Source of the DNA: AC-37 sp036389295
Lineage (GTDB): Bacteria > Actinomycetota > Thermoleophilia > Solirubrobacterales > Thermoleophilaceae
Assembly (NCBI GenBank): GCA_036389295.1
Contig: DASVQB010000044.1
Location: 1 to 64,000 of the forward strand
Length of the DNA stretch: 64,000 nucleotides
Direction of reading: 5' to 3'
Shown here: positions 45,408 through 53,460 of the stretch, piece after piece
Position numbering within the stretch: position 1 is the stretch's first letter
Layout: the number at the start of each line of letters is the position of its first letter
The notes under the pieces: model-generated
Told to the model about the DNA's origin: nothing
Database searches by the model: none
What the model saw: the letters and a program-made list of their open reading frames with translations, nothing else
Translations under genes and position numbers: made by a program

Positions 45408-46432
45408 AGCACGATCTTCAGCGCCTCGTGCCGGTCGTACGCCGCGTAGGCGTCGGGCGCCTCGTCGAGCTTCATCTCGCGCGAGACGAGCGGGGTCACG
45501 TCGAGCCGGCCCTCCGACAGGAGCGCCAGCACCCTGTCGAGGTGGCCCATCACGTTCGCGTGGCCGGTGACGAGGTTGAGGCTCTTGATCCAGACGATGC
45601 CCATGTGGACCTCGCAGCGCTCCGCGTAGACGCCGACCACGGAGACCGTCCCGAACTTGCGCGCCAGCCGGCACGCGGTCTCCAGCGCGCGCGGGTCCCC
45701 GACGGCGTCGACGGCCACGTCGACCCCGCGGCCCTCGGTGGCGGCCTTGACGGCGGCGCGCGGGTCCTCCTCGGTCGCGTGGACGGGCTCGGCGCCCAGC
45801 GCCCGCGCCGTCTCGAGCCGGTCCTCGACCACGTCGACGGCGACCACACGCGCCGCGCCCGCGACCCGCGCGGCCATCACGGCGCAGAGCCCCACCGGGC
45901 CGAGGCCGATCACCGCGCAGGTGTCGCCGGGCCGGAGCCCGGCGGAGACCACCGCGTGGTAGCCCGTGCCCATCACGTCGCCGGCGAACAGCGCCGCGCC
46001 GTCGGAGAGCCCGTCGGGGACGCGCCGCAGCGTCAGGTTCGCGCGCGGGACCAGAGCCAGCTCGGCCTGGGTGCCCTGGAGCGAGCCGAGCGTCGCGCCG
46101 TGGCCGAACACCCGCGCCTCGTCGCACTTCTGGTACACGCCGCGGCGGCAGAAGAAGCACGTCCCGCAGGCCGTGTGGAAGGTGCCGAGCACGCGGTCGC
46201 CGACCGACACGCCCGTGACGGCGTCGCCCGCCTCCACGACCGTCCCGACGTATTCGTGGCCGATCGTGAAGCCGGCCTCGATCTGCACGCGCCCGTGGTA
46301 GATGTGGAGGTCGGAGCCGCAGATCCCCGACGCGTCGACGCGGACGACGGCGTCGTCGCGCTCGATCGGCTCGGGGTCCGGCCGCTCCTCGACCGCGACC
46401 CTGCCGGGCTCCTGGAAGGTGACCGCCCTCAT
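45398..46432 (-). CDS. Zinc-dependent alcohol dehydrogenase (MDR family)
   Basis: A 344-residue NAD(P)-dependent dehydrogenase. Catalytic zinc ligands come from GICGSDLHIYHG and GHEYVG; the structural zinc site is CGTCFFCRRGVYQKC, a CxxCxx...C spacing typical of the family. The cofactor domain has GLGPVG. It probably oxidises a secondary alcohol or sugar alcohol or acts as a formaldehyde dehydrogenase-type enzyme; context in a beta-oxidation operon suggests an alcohol or aldehyde from lipid breakdown. It lies seven bases after the 3-hydroxyacyl-CoA dehydrogenase stop. Confidence 0.92.
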   Translation of the reverse strand: MRAVTFQEPGRVAVEERPDPEPIERDDAVVRVDASGICGSDLHIYHGRVQIEAGFTIGHEYVGTVVEAGDAVTGVSVGDRVLGTFHTACGTCFFCRRGVYQKCDEARVFGHGATLGSLQGTQAELALVPRANLTLRRVPDGLSDGAALFAGDVMGTGYHAVVSAGLRPGDTCAVIGLGPVGLCAVMAARVAGAARVVAVDVVEDRLETARALGAEPVHATEEDPRAAVKAATEGRGVDVAVDAVGDPRALETACRLARKFGTVSVVGVYAERCEVHMGIVWIKSLNLVTGHANVMGHLDRVLALLSEGRLDVTPLVSREMKLDEAPDAYAAYDRHEALKIVLRA

Positions 46433-46439
46433 CGCGCGC

Positions 46440-47993
46440 CTACTCTATGCCCCCGCCGCGCAGGAGCGGCGCCGCGCGGTATCGTTCCTCGCGCCGCTCG
46501 TCCCAGAGGCCGTCGATGGTGGCGAGCACGTGGTCGAAGCCGATCGCCCGGCCCCACTCGACCGGCCCGCGCGGGTGGTTCATGCCGAGGACGAGGCCGG
46601 CGTCGACGTCCTCGGCCGACCCGATCCCCTCCCCGAGCGCGAACGCGGCCTCGTTCACGAGCTGGCAAACGATCCGGCCGAGCACGAGGCCCGGCGCGTC
46701 CGCGACCCACTCGGCGTGCAGGCCGAGCGCGCGGAAGAACGACTCGGTCGCGTCCGCGGCGGCGTCCGGAGTGTCGCGCGAGCGGGTCAGCTCGACGAGC
46801 CGCGTGCCCTCGAGCGGAGGCAGCAGGTTGAACCCGCACGCGCCCGGCGCGCCGCGCGCGGCGAGGCTCCTGTCCGCGCACACGACGGCGAGCGGCGGCC
46901 CCTCGGGCAGGCCGCCGAGGTCGGCGGCGGGCGCCGGCACCGTCGCGTCCACGATCAGCTCCGGCTCCTCGAGGCCGCCGACCGACACGAGCTGGCGCGC
47001 GTCGAACCCGGCCGCCACCGCGCGTTCGCGCAGCTCCCGCGCCAGCGCGCCCGCGCCCTCGATCGCCACGACGCGGCCGTCGCCGCCGCCGGGCTCGAGC
47101 GGGTCCGGGTCCTCGGGCGGGCACGACTCCGCCCCGGAGTAGTCGTACCAGCCGCGACCGCTCTTGCGGCCGAGCCGCCCCGCGGCGACCATCCGGGCCT
47201 GGAGCGGGCTCGGCTTCCAGCGCGGCTCGCCGAAGCTCTGCTCGGTGAACGACCTCGCGACCTCGTACCCCACGTCGATCCCCACGAGGTCCATCAGCTC
47301 GAACGGCCCCATCCGGAAGCCGCCGCCGAGACGGACGATCCGGTCGATCTGCTCGTGCGTCGCGATCCGCTCGCCGAGCAGCCGCAGCGCCTCCGCGCCG
47401 AACGGCCGGTTGCAGCGGTTGACGAGGAAGCCCGGCCCGTCGTGCGCGCGGATCGGCCGGCGGTCCATCCGCTCGCACACGCCGGTCGCGACCTCGAGCG
47501 CGCGCTCGCCGGTCTGCTCGGCGGCGATCACCTCGACCAGCTTCATCAGCGGCGGCGGGTTGAAGAAGTGCATGCCGACCACGTTCTCCGGACGGGCCAC
47601 GGCGCCCGCGAGCGAGGTGACGAGGATCGAGGACGTGTTGGTGGCGAGGACAGCGTCGTCCGCACAGACCGCCGACAGCCGCTCGAACAGCTCGCGCTTG
47701 AGGTCGGGCCGCTCGGGCGCCGCCTCGACCACGAGGCCGCACGGGGCCAGGTCGTCCAGCTCCGCCGCGAGGTGCAGGCGGCCGGCCGCGGCCTCGGCGT
47801 CCGCCTCGCTCCAGCGACCGCGCTCGGCGCCCTTGCGGAGGCCGTCGCGGACGCGCGACCCGCCACGCTCGAGCGCCTCGGGCAGCGGGTCGTGGAGGTA
47901 GGTCTCGAAGCCGCCGAGGCAGCCGAGCTGCGCGATCCCCGCGCCCATCGTCCCGGCGCCCGCGACGCCGATCGCGGAGGGCAGCGCGGCCAC
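46440..47993 (-). CDS. 3-hydroxyacyl-CoA dehydrogenase, two-domain (PaaH-like)
   Basis: A 517-residue enzyme oxidising L-3-hydroxyacyl-CoA. The first half holds the Rossmann motif GVAGAGTMGAGIAQLG, the catalytic histidine in GMHFFNPPPLMKLVE, and the helical domain with HDGPGFLVNR and GRLGRKSGRGWYDY. The second half (about 300-517) looks like a degenerate repeat of the same unit, with a second helical domain (GLVLGRIVCQLVNEA), as in PaaH-type proteins. GTG 47993 overlaps the crotonase stop by one base (TAGTG). Beta-oxidation or phenylacetate-type catabolism is likely. Confidence 0.93.
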   Translation of the reverse strand: MAALPSAIGVAGAGTMGAGIAQLGCLGGFETYLHDPLPEALERGGSRVRDGLRKGAERGRWSEADAEAAAGRLHLAAELDDLAPCGLVVEAAPERPDLKRELFERLSAVCADDAVLATNTSSILVTSLAGAVARPENVVGMHFFNPPPLMKLVEVIAAEQTGERALEVATGVCERMDRRPIRAHDGPGFLVNRCNRPFGAEALRLLGERIATHEQIDRIVRLGGGFRMGPFELMDLVGIDVGYEVARSFTEQSFGEPRWKPSPLQARMVAAGRLGRKSGRGWYDYSGAESCPPEDPDPLEPGGGDGRVVAIEGAGALARELRERAVAAGFDARQLVSVGGLEEPELIVDATVPAPAADLGGLPEGPPLAVVCADRSLAARGAPGACGFNLLPPLEGTRLVELTRSRDTPDAAADATESFFRALGLHAEWVADAPGLVLGRIVCQLVNEAAFALGEGIGSAEDVDAGLVLGMNHPRGPVEWGRAIGFDHVLATIDGLWDERREERYRAAPLLRGGGIE

Positions 47994-48766
47994 TACCGCC
48001 CCTTGAACTCCGGCCTGCGCTTCTCGACGAACGCGGCCATCCCCTCGACGCGGTCCTCGGTCGCCATCGCGATCTCGTAGAGGCGCCGCTCGTGAGCAAG
48101 GCCGGCGGTCAGGGCGGTCTCCTCGGCGGACAGCACGGCCTCCTTGCCGAGCCGCACGGCGATCGGCGGCCGCCGCGCCACGACCTGCGCGAGCTCGACC
48201 GCCTTCGACAGCCACTCCCCCTTCGGCGTGACCTGGTTCACCAGGCCGAACCGGTACGCCTCGTCGGCCGCGATCCGCCGGCCGGTGAGCACCATCTCCA
48301 TCGCGCGCTGCTTCCCGATCGTCCGCGCGAGGCGCTGCGTCCCGCCGCCGCCGGGGATGATCCCGAGCAGGATCTCGGGCTGGCCGAGCTCGGCGGTCTC
48401 GGACGCGACGATCATGTCGCAGGCCAGCGCCAGCTCGCAGCCGCCGCCGAGGGCGTAGCCGGAGACCGCGGCGATCAGCGGCGTCCTGAGCGCCGCGAGG
48501 CGCGGCCAGAAGCGCTGCGCCGGCGCGGCCAGCGTCTCCTGGAACGTCCGGTCGCGCATCGCCTTGATGTCCGCGCCGGCGGCGAAGTACTCGTCGCTGC
48601 CGGCGATCACGACGCAGCGGACCTCGGGGTCGAAGTCGAGCCCCTCGAGCAGCGCGGCCAGCTCCTCCATCACCTCAGGCGAGAGCGCGTTGCGCGCGTC
48701 CGGCCGGTTCAGCCGCGCGATCGCCACTTGGCCGTCGCGCTCGAGGAGGACGACGGGCTCGGTCAC
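47993..48766 (-). CDS. Enoyl-CoA hydratase (canonical crotonase)
   Basis: A 257-residue hydratase converting trans-2-enoyl-CoA to L-3-hydroxyacyl-CoA. Both catalytic glutamates are present: one in ALGGGCELALACD and the other in LGQPEILLGIIPGGGGTQRL; the oxyanion hole is AAGADIKAM. It is the only crotonase of the three in the window with both. GTG 48766 is one base after the acyl-CoA dehydrogenase stop, and its stop overlaps the start of the next gene, so the three steps are encoded in order. Confidence 0.94.
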   Translation of the reverse strand: MTEPVVLLERDGQVAIARLNRPDARNALSPEVMEELAALLEGLDFDPEVRCVVIAGSDEYFAAGADIKAMRDRTFQETLAAPAQRFWPRLAALRTPLIAAVSGYALGGGCELALACDMIVASETAELGQPEILLGIIPGGGGTQRLARTIGKQRAMEMVLTGRRIAADEAYRFGLVNQVTPKGEWLSKAVELAQVVARRPPIAVRLGKEAVLSAEETALTAGLAHERRLYEIAMATEDRVEGMAAFVEKRRPEFKGR

Positions 48767-48767
48767 C

Positions 48768-49925
48768 TCAGACCATCGCGTTGATGCCGGTCGCCGCGCG
48801 CCCGATGATCAGCTTCTGGATCTGCGACGTGCCCTCGTAGAGGGTCGTCACCCGCGCGTCGCGCAGGTAGCGCTCGACCGGGTGGTCGTCCACGTAGCCG
48901 GAGCCGCCGTGCACCTGGATGGCGGTGTTCGCGGCGCGGACGGCGGCCTCGGTGGCGAACAGCTTGGCGATCGACGTCTCGGTGGTGTTCGGCCGGCCGG
49001 TGTCCTTCAGCCACCCGGCGCGCCAGACCAGCGCGCGGGCGGCCTCGGTGTCCACGATCATGTCCGCGATCATCTGCTGGACGAGCTGGAAGCTCGCGAT
49101 CGGGCGGTCGAACTGCTTGCGCTCCTTCGAGTAGGAGACCGACGCGTTCACGCAGCCCTGGCAGATCCCGACGCAGCCGGCGGCGACGCTGTAGCGCCCG
49201 GAGTCGAGCGCGGACATCGCGACCTTGAAGCCGTCGCCTACCTCGCCCAGGAGCGCGTCGTCGCCGACCTCGACGTCGTCGAGCGCGAGCTCCGCGGTGT
49301 CCGAGGCGCGGAGGCCGAGCTTGCCGTGGATCTCGCTGCTCGAGAAGCCGTCGGAGTCGGTCGGGACCAGGAAGCAGGCGAGGCCGCGGTGCTTCTTCTC
49401 GGGGTCGGTCTGGGCGAAGACCATCGCGACCTTCGCGTAGTTGCCCATCGAGATCCACTGCTTCTGGCCGCTGATCCGCCAGCCGCCGTCGGTCTTCTCG
49501 GCGCGGGTCTTCAAATTGGCGGCGTCGGAGCCGGTGTCCGGCTCGGTCAGGCCGAAGCAGCCGAGGATCTCGCCGCTGCAGAGCTGGGGGAGCCAGCGCT
49601 TCTTCTGCTCCTCGTCGCCCCAGCGCTCGATCGAGCTGCACACGAGCGAGGTCTGGACCGAGACGACCGTGCGGGCGGACGAGTCGCCGCGCCCGATCTC
49701 CTCGACGATCAGGCCGTAGGTCCGGTAGTCGAGGCCGCGGCCGCCGTACTCCTCGGAGACGATCGGGCCGAGGTAGCCCATCTCGCCGAGCTTCCTGACG
49801 AGGTCGGTGTCGAAGCGCTCGTTGCGGTCGTTGTCGCGCGCGACCGGCACGATCTCGCGGTCGGCGAAGTCGCGGGCGGTCTCGCGGATGAGCTGCTGCT
49901 CGTCGGTGAGCTCGAACTCGATCAA
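48768..49925 (-). CDS. Acyl-CoA dehydrogenase
   Basis: A 385-residue FAD enzyme that introduces the 2,3-double bond into acyl-CoA. Seen are FGLTEPDTGSDAAN, the catalytic glutamate in LYEGTSQIQK near the C-terminus, and IQVHGGSGYVDDHPVERYLRD. The start is given as TTG 49925 because the protein family begins at exactly this point (IEFELTDEQQLIRETARDF); no strong ribosome-binding site precedes it. It follows modC by 55 bases, so it may have its own promoter or be read from the mod operon. Confidence 0.94.
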   Translation of the reverse strand: MIEFELTDEQQLIRETARDFADREIVPVARDNDRNERFDTDLVRKLGEMGYLGPIVSEEYGGRGLDYRTYGLIVEEIGRGDSSARTVVSVQTSLVCSSIERWGDEEQKKRWLPQLCSGEILGCFGLTEPDTGSDAANLKTRAEKTDGGWRISGQKQWISMGNYAKVAMVFAQTDPEKKHRGLACFLVPTDSDGFSSSEIHGKLGLRASDTAELALDDVEVGDDALLGEVGDGFKVAMSALDSGRYSVAAGCVGICQGCVNASVSYSKERKQFDRPIASFQLVQQMIADMIVDTEAARALVWRAGWLKDTGRPNTTETSIAKLFATEAAVRAANTAIQVHGGSGYVDDHPVERYLRDARVTTLYEGTSQIQKLIIGRAATGINAMV

Positions 49926-49980
49926 GGGGCTGGGCAGGCTACCGGTCCCGCGGCGGAGGTGTCATCCGAGGCCCTGTGTC

Positions 49981-51171
49981 TCATATTGCCGTCAGCCGGG
50001 TGGCGGCCGCCTTCCAGACCGCGTCGACGGGCCGGCCGGGCGCCAGGGCGAGCCGGTCGACCGAGTCGGCGGTGACCTCGGCGGTCACGGGCTGCGGCGC
50101 CGCGAGCCCGATCCGGGCGCGGTTGCCGATCGCGGTCACCGCCACCACCTCGGCGCGCAGGCGGTTGTGGGCCGAGCCGCGGGGGGCGCCCTCCGGCGAC
50201 GGCGGCTCCAGGGTGAAGTCCCAGGGGTGGACGCTCAGGGCGACCCGGCCGCTCGCCGCGTCGGTGCTCACGGCGGTCCCGCCGCCGTCGAGATCGACGG
50301 CCGTGAGGCCCCCGGCCGCGGGCTCGTCGCGAGCCGTGCCGGTGAGCACCACCGCCCCGGTGAAGTCGGCGACGAACCCGGACGCCGGGGCGGACGCCAG
50401 CTCGCTGGGCGTGCCGGCCTGGACGACCCGGCCGGCGTCGATCACCGCGATCCGCGACGCGAGCGCCGCCGCCTCGGCGAAGTCGTGAGTGACTACGACC
50501 GCCGGCACGTCCAGCGCCGCCAGGAGGGCCGCCAGCTCGCGGCCCGCGCGGGCGCGGGTGCGGGGGTCGAGCGCGGCGAGCGGCTCGTCGAGGAGCAGCG
50601 CGCGCGGCTCGGCCGCCAGCGCGCGGGCCAGCGCGACCCGCTGGCGCTCGCCGCCCGAGAGCTCGCTCGGGCGGGCGTCGGCGCGGTCGAGCACGTCCAG
50701 CCGGTCGAGCAGGTCGAGGGCGCGGCGGCGGCGCGCGCGGCGCATCCCGTGGGCCGCGCTCCAGCGGCGGCTCCCCGACCGACCGCGGGGCATCCCGAAG
50801 GCCACGTTCCGCCACGCGCTGAGGTGGGGGAACAGGGCGTGGTCCTGGAACAGCAGCGCGCAGCGGCGGCGCTCGGGCGCCACGTCGATCCCGCTCGCGA
50901 CGTCGAGCCACGTCTCGCCGCCGCACGCGACGCGGCCGGCGGCCGGCCGGGCGAGCCCCGCCGCCATCCGCAGCACCGTCGTCTTCCCGGCGCCGGACGG
51001 CCCCGCCAGCACGACCGGCTCCCCGGCCGCCGCGGCCAGCTCGACGTCGAGCTCGAGCCGGTTCGGGCCACGGTTGCAGGATTTGGGAGTCCCTGGACTC
51101 CCTAGATCTTCACTCGTCGCGAGCACCGGCTCCAAGGCGGCCCGCCGGCCACGGACCTCGAGCTCAAGCAT
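49981..51171 (-). CDS. modC: Molybdate ABC transporter ATP-binding protein
   Basis: A 396-residue ATPase. It has Walker A GPSGAGKTT (57-65), Q-loop LFQDHALFPHL, signature LSGGERQRVALARAL, Walker B LLLDEPLAALDP and switch HDF, then C-terminal TOBE/Mop domains (RAEVVAVTAIGNRARIGL). Between the first N-terminal strand (MLELEVRGRR) and the expected second strand (RLELDVEL) lies an atypical stretch of about 25 residues encoded by a palindrome-bearing 78-bp segment. The ATG overlaps the end of modB by 8 bases. Molybdate versus tungstate cannot be told, but context favours molybdate. Confidence 0.93.
   Translation of the reverse strand: MLELEVRGRRAALEPVLATSEDLGSPGTPKSCNRGPNRLELDVELAAAAGEPVVLAGPSGAGKTTVLRMAAGLARPAAGRVACGGETWLDVASGIDVAPERRRCALLFQDHALFPHLSAWRNVAFGMPRGRSGSRRWSAAHGMRRARRRRALDLLDRLDVLDRADARPSELSGGERQRVALARALAAEPRALLLDEPLAALDPRTRARAGRELAALLAALDVPAVVVTHDFAEAAALASRIAVIDAGRVVQAGTPSELASAPASGFVADFTGAVVLTGTARDEPAAGGLTAVDLDGGGTAVSTDAASGRVALSVHPWDFTLEPPSPEGAPRGSAHNRLRAEVVAVTAIGNRARIGLAAPQPVTAEVTADSVDRLALAPGRPVDAVWKAAATRLTAI
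51055..51132. repeat. 78-bp in-frame insertion with terminal inverted repeats and a hairpin inside modC
   Basis: The segment is bounded by GAGCCGG and CCGGCTC and holds an 8-2-8 hairpin (GGGAGTCC-CT-GGACTCCC, 51085-51102). Its length is 26 codons, so the frame is kept. It is less GC-rich than the surroundings and encodes residues that do not fit the ModC family. I saw no second copy in the window. Confidence 0.5.
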
Positions 51172-52039
51172 CGGCCCGGAGGGCGAGCTTCACGGTGAGC
51201 AGGACGGCGAGAGATACGGCCACCAGCACGGCGGAGAGGGCGAGCGCGGCGTCGAAGTCCGAGCCGAAGCGCTCGAAGATCGCGAGCGGGGCGGTCTGCG
51301 TCACGCCGCGCACCGAGCCGGCGAACATCAGGGTGGCGCCGAACTCGCCGAGCGCCCGGCCGAGGGCGAGCGCGGTGCCGGCGGCGAGCCCCGGCCGGGC
51401 GACGGGCACGGCCACGCGGGCGAACGTCGCGGCCTCGCCGCGCCCGAGCGTCCGGGAGGCCTCGAGCAGCGGCCGGTCGACCGCCTCGAACGCCGCCTGC
51501 GCCTGGCGGACGTAGAACGGCGCCGAGACGAACGCGAGGGCGACCACGACCCCCGCGGTCTCGAGCACGAGCCTGATGCCCGCGTCGTCGAGGGCGCCGC
51601 CGAGGACCCCGTTCGGCCCCAGCGCGGCGAGCAGGCCGATCCCCGCCGCCGCGGGCGGCAGCACGAGCGGCAGCTCGACGAGCGTGGTGACGAGCGCCTT
51701 GCCCCGGAAGCTCCGCGTGGCGAGGAGGTACGCGGCCGGGGTGCCGACCGCGATCACGAGCGCCACCGCGACGGCGCTCGTCTCGAGGCTGAGGCGCAGC
51801 GCGTCGAGCGACTCGCCGTCGCCGAGGCTGTCCACGAGCTCGCCCGGCCCGGCGTCGACGAAGACCGAGACGACCGGCAGCGTGAGGAACGTCAGCGCCA
51901 CGGCGAGGGCGAGCCAGAGGGCCGCGGGGAAGGCGAGCCGGCCGGCCCCGGCCGCCGGCCCGCGGCCGGTGCGGGCCGACGACCCGCGGCCGCCGCCGGC
52001 CGGCCCGCGGCCCGCGCGCGGGAGTCGGGGCCCGTTCAC
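51164..52039 (-). CDS. modB: Molybdate ABC transporter permease
   Basis: A 291-residue membrane permease. After a basic Gly/Arg-rich N-terminus of about 35 residues come five to six helices; the EAA-like loop motif appears in EASRTLGRGEAATFARVAVPVARPGLAAG, and GRALGEFGATLMFAGSVRGVTQT is typical of ModB. Its GTG overlaps the modA stop (GTGA), and it overlaps modC by 8 bases. It forms the membrane channel fed by ModA and powered by ModC. Confidence 0.93.
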   Translation of the reverse strand: MNGPRLPRAGRGPAGGGRGSSARTGRGPAAGAGRLAFPAALWLALAVALTFLTLPVVSVFVDAGPGELVDSLGDGESLDALRLSLETSAVAVALVIAVGTPAAYLLATRSFRGKALVTTLVELPLVLPPAAAGIGLLAALGPNGVLGGALDDAGIRLVLETAGVVVALAFVSAPFYVRQAQAAFEAVDRPLLEASRTLGRGEAATFARVAVPVARPGLAAGTALALGRALGEFGATLMFAGSVRGVTQTAPLAIFERFGSDFDAALALSAVLVAVSLAVLLTVKLALRADA

Positions 52040-52836
52040 GGCGGCGGCTCGAAGCCGGCCTCGCGGAGGGCGCGGGCGCCGGCTCCGCTCGCCAGGCCGC
52101 GCACGAACCGCCGGGCGTCCTCCGGGTGCTCCGCCCCGCGCACCACGGCGGCGGCGTAGGCGATCGGCGGCGCCGCGCCCGGCGGGAGCTCGATCGCGCG
52201 GAGCCGGCCGCCGAGCGCCCGGACGTCGGTGACGTAGACGAAGCCGGCGTCGACCGCCCCCTGCGCCACCTTTCCGATCACGCCGGCGGCGTCGGGCTCG
52301 CGGTCGCGGACGTTCGCCTCGATCGCGCGCCGCGTGGCGGCCGGCAGCCGGGCGAGCGCCTCGCTGGCGTACGCGCCGACCGGCACGGACGGCGAGCCGG
52401 TGGCGATCCGAACGCCGTCCCGCGCGAGGTCCTCGAAGCGCCGGACCCTGCCGTCCGCGGCCGGCACGGCGACCACGAGCCGGTTGGCCGCGAACCGCAC
52501 CGGCCGCTCGACGAGCCCGCCCGCGTGCAGCTCGGCCGGCAGCTTCGAGTTGGCGGCGGCGAGCACGTCCGGCCGGGCGCCGGCGCGGACCTGGGCCGCC
52601 AGCACGTCGGAGCCGGCGAACGAGAGCCGCACCTCGGCGCCGTCGAACGCGCGCCCGTACTCGGCGAGCGCGGGCTTCAGCGACGACGCTGCGGACACCG
52701 TCAGCCGCGGCTCGCCGCCGCCGCATCCGCCGGCGGCGGCGACGGCGGCGACGGCGGCGAGGAGCGCGGCGGCCGTCCCGCGCCGACCGCCCGTCCGCGC
52801 GCCGCGCCCGCGACGTTCGCGCTCCCGCGCCGTCAG
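52036..52836 (-). CDS. modA: Molybdate-binding lipoprotein, probable CTG start
   Basis: The mature protein is a type II periplasmic binding protein: VSAASSLKPALAEYGRAF, FAGSDVLAAQVRAGARPDVLAAAN, KVAQGAVDAGFVYVTDV, ending REAGFEPPP. The first ordinary start in this frame, GTG 52698, would begin inside the mature protein. Upstream, the same frame encodes a basic region, a hydrophobic stretch (ALLAAVAAVAAAGG) and a cysteine with lipobox-like spacing, but contains no ATG, GTG or TTG. A CTG at 52836 overlaps the regulator's stop as CTGA and would give a 266-residue lipoprotein precursor of normal length. The function is firm; the start is inferred. Confidence 0.85.
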   Translation of the reverse strand: MTARERERRGRGARTGGRRGTAAALLAAVAAVAAAGGCGGGEPRLTVSAASSLKPALAEYGRAFDGAEVRLSFAGSDVLAAQVRAGARPDVLAAANSKLPAELHAGGLVERPVRFAANRLVVAVPAADGRVRRFEDLARDGVRIATGSPSVPVGAYASEALARLPAATRRAIEANVRDREPDAAGVIGKVAQGAVDAGFVYVTDVRALGGRLRAIELPPGAAPPIAYAAAVVRGAEHPEDARRFVRGLASGAGARALREAGFEPPP

Positions 52837-53219
52837 CCGCCCTCCACCATCACCGAGGTCGCCTTCACGGTCGCGGTCGCGCGCACGCCCTCCGCGAGCC
52901 CGAGCTCCTCGATCGCGTCGCGCGTGATCGCGGCGGTGACGCGGAACGGCCCGGCCTCGATCTCCACGAGCCCCATGACCCCGTCGACCTCGACCGACCG
53001 CACGACGCCCGGGAACCGGTTCCGCGCCGACAGCGACTCGCCGGTCCGGTGCCGCCGCGGCCGGGCGCTCAGCCGCTCGACCTCGCGCGCGGGGACCCGC
53101 CGCCGGTTTCGCGCGTCGCGGGTCGTGCGGAGCTTGCCCGCCCGGTCCCAGCGCCGCAGCGTGTCGACGCTGACGCCGAGCGCCCGGGCGGCGTCGCCGA
53201 GTGAGAGGTCCGCGGCCAT
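52833..53219 (-). CDS. HTH-TOBE regulator of molybdate uptake
   Basis: A 128-residue protein with an N-terminal MerR/excisionase-type helix-turn-helix (SLGDAARALGVSVDTLRRWDRAGKL, about 5-30) and a C-terminal TOBE/Mop molybdate-binding domain (about 62-128: NRFPGVVRSVEVDGVMGLVEIEAG and GVRATATVKATSVMVEGG). It functions as a ModE-like molybdate-responsive regulator. ATG 53219 is used because TTAGGCAG gives a ribosome-binding site; ATG 53231 is in frame upstream. A 21-bp imperfect palindrome lies at the start. It begins the mod operon. Confidence 0.88.
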   Translation of the reverse strand: MAADLSLGDAARALGVSVDTLRRWDRAGKLRTTRDARNRRRVPAREVERLSARPRRHRTGESLSARNRFPGVVRSVEVDGVMGLVEIEAGPFRVTAAITRDAIEELGLAEGVRATATVKATSVMVEGG

Positions 53220-53220
53220 C

Positions 53221-53241
53221 TGCCTAAGCATTGCATAGGCA
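53221..53241. promoter_or_regulatory. 21-bp imperfect palindrome at the start of the mod operon
   Basis: Perfect 6-bp arms TGCCTA/TAGGCA flank a near-symmetrical GCATTGC centre; 18 of 20 paired positions match. It lies two bases upstream of ATG 53219 and covers its ribosome-binding site. It is a likely operator for the HTH-TOBE regulator. Confidence 0.65.
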
Positions 53242-53362
53242 GACTGCGCGGGCGGGCGGGGAGCGCGGGCGGATGGCGGCGGCGCGCGCCGGCCGTGCCC
53301 GCGTGCCGGCTCGCCGGCTCGCCGCCTCAAGGCGCGCCGGCGCGCGGAGCGCTATCTTCCCG

Positions 53363-53384
53363 CCGTCACCCGTACGGGTGACGG
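53363..53384. promoter_or_regulatory. 22-bp perfect palindrome upstream of a secreted-protein gene
   Basis: GTCACCCGTACGGGTGAC at 53365-53382 is an 18-bp perfect palindrome; two more base pairs on each side extend it to 22 bp. It is 77 bases upstream of GTG 53461 and 144 bases upstream of the divergent mod regulator. Likely a dimeric regulator site; a cruciform or transcript hairpin has no loop here. Confidence 0.6.
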
Positions 53385-53460
53385 GAGGTGCCAGGGGGCC
53401 GCCACGGACGTGCGGACAGGACTCTCCAGGGACGGGGCTAGGCAAGGGAGCTGATTCATC

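Noticed and set aside
51055..51132. Alternative explanation that modC starts after the insertion
   Set aside because: No start codon lies between the insertion and Walker A, and the first strand before the insertion fits the family N-terminus.
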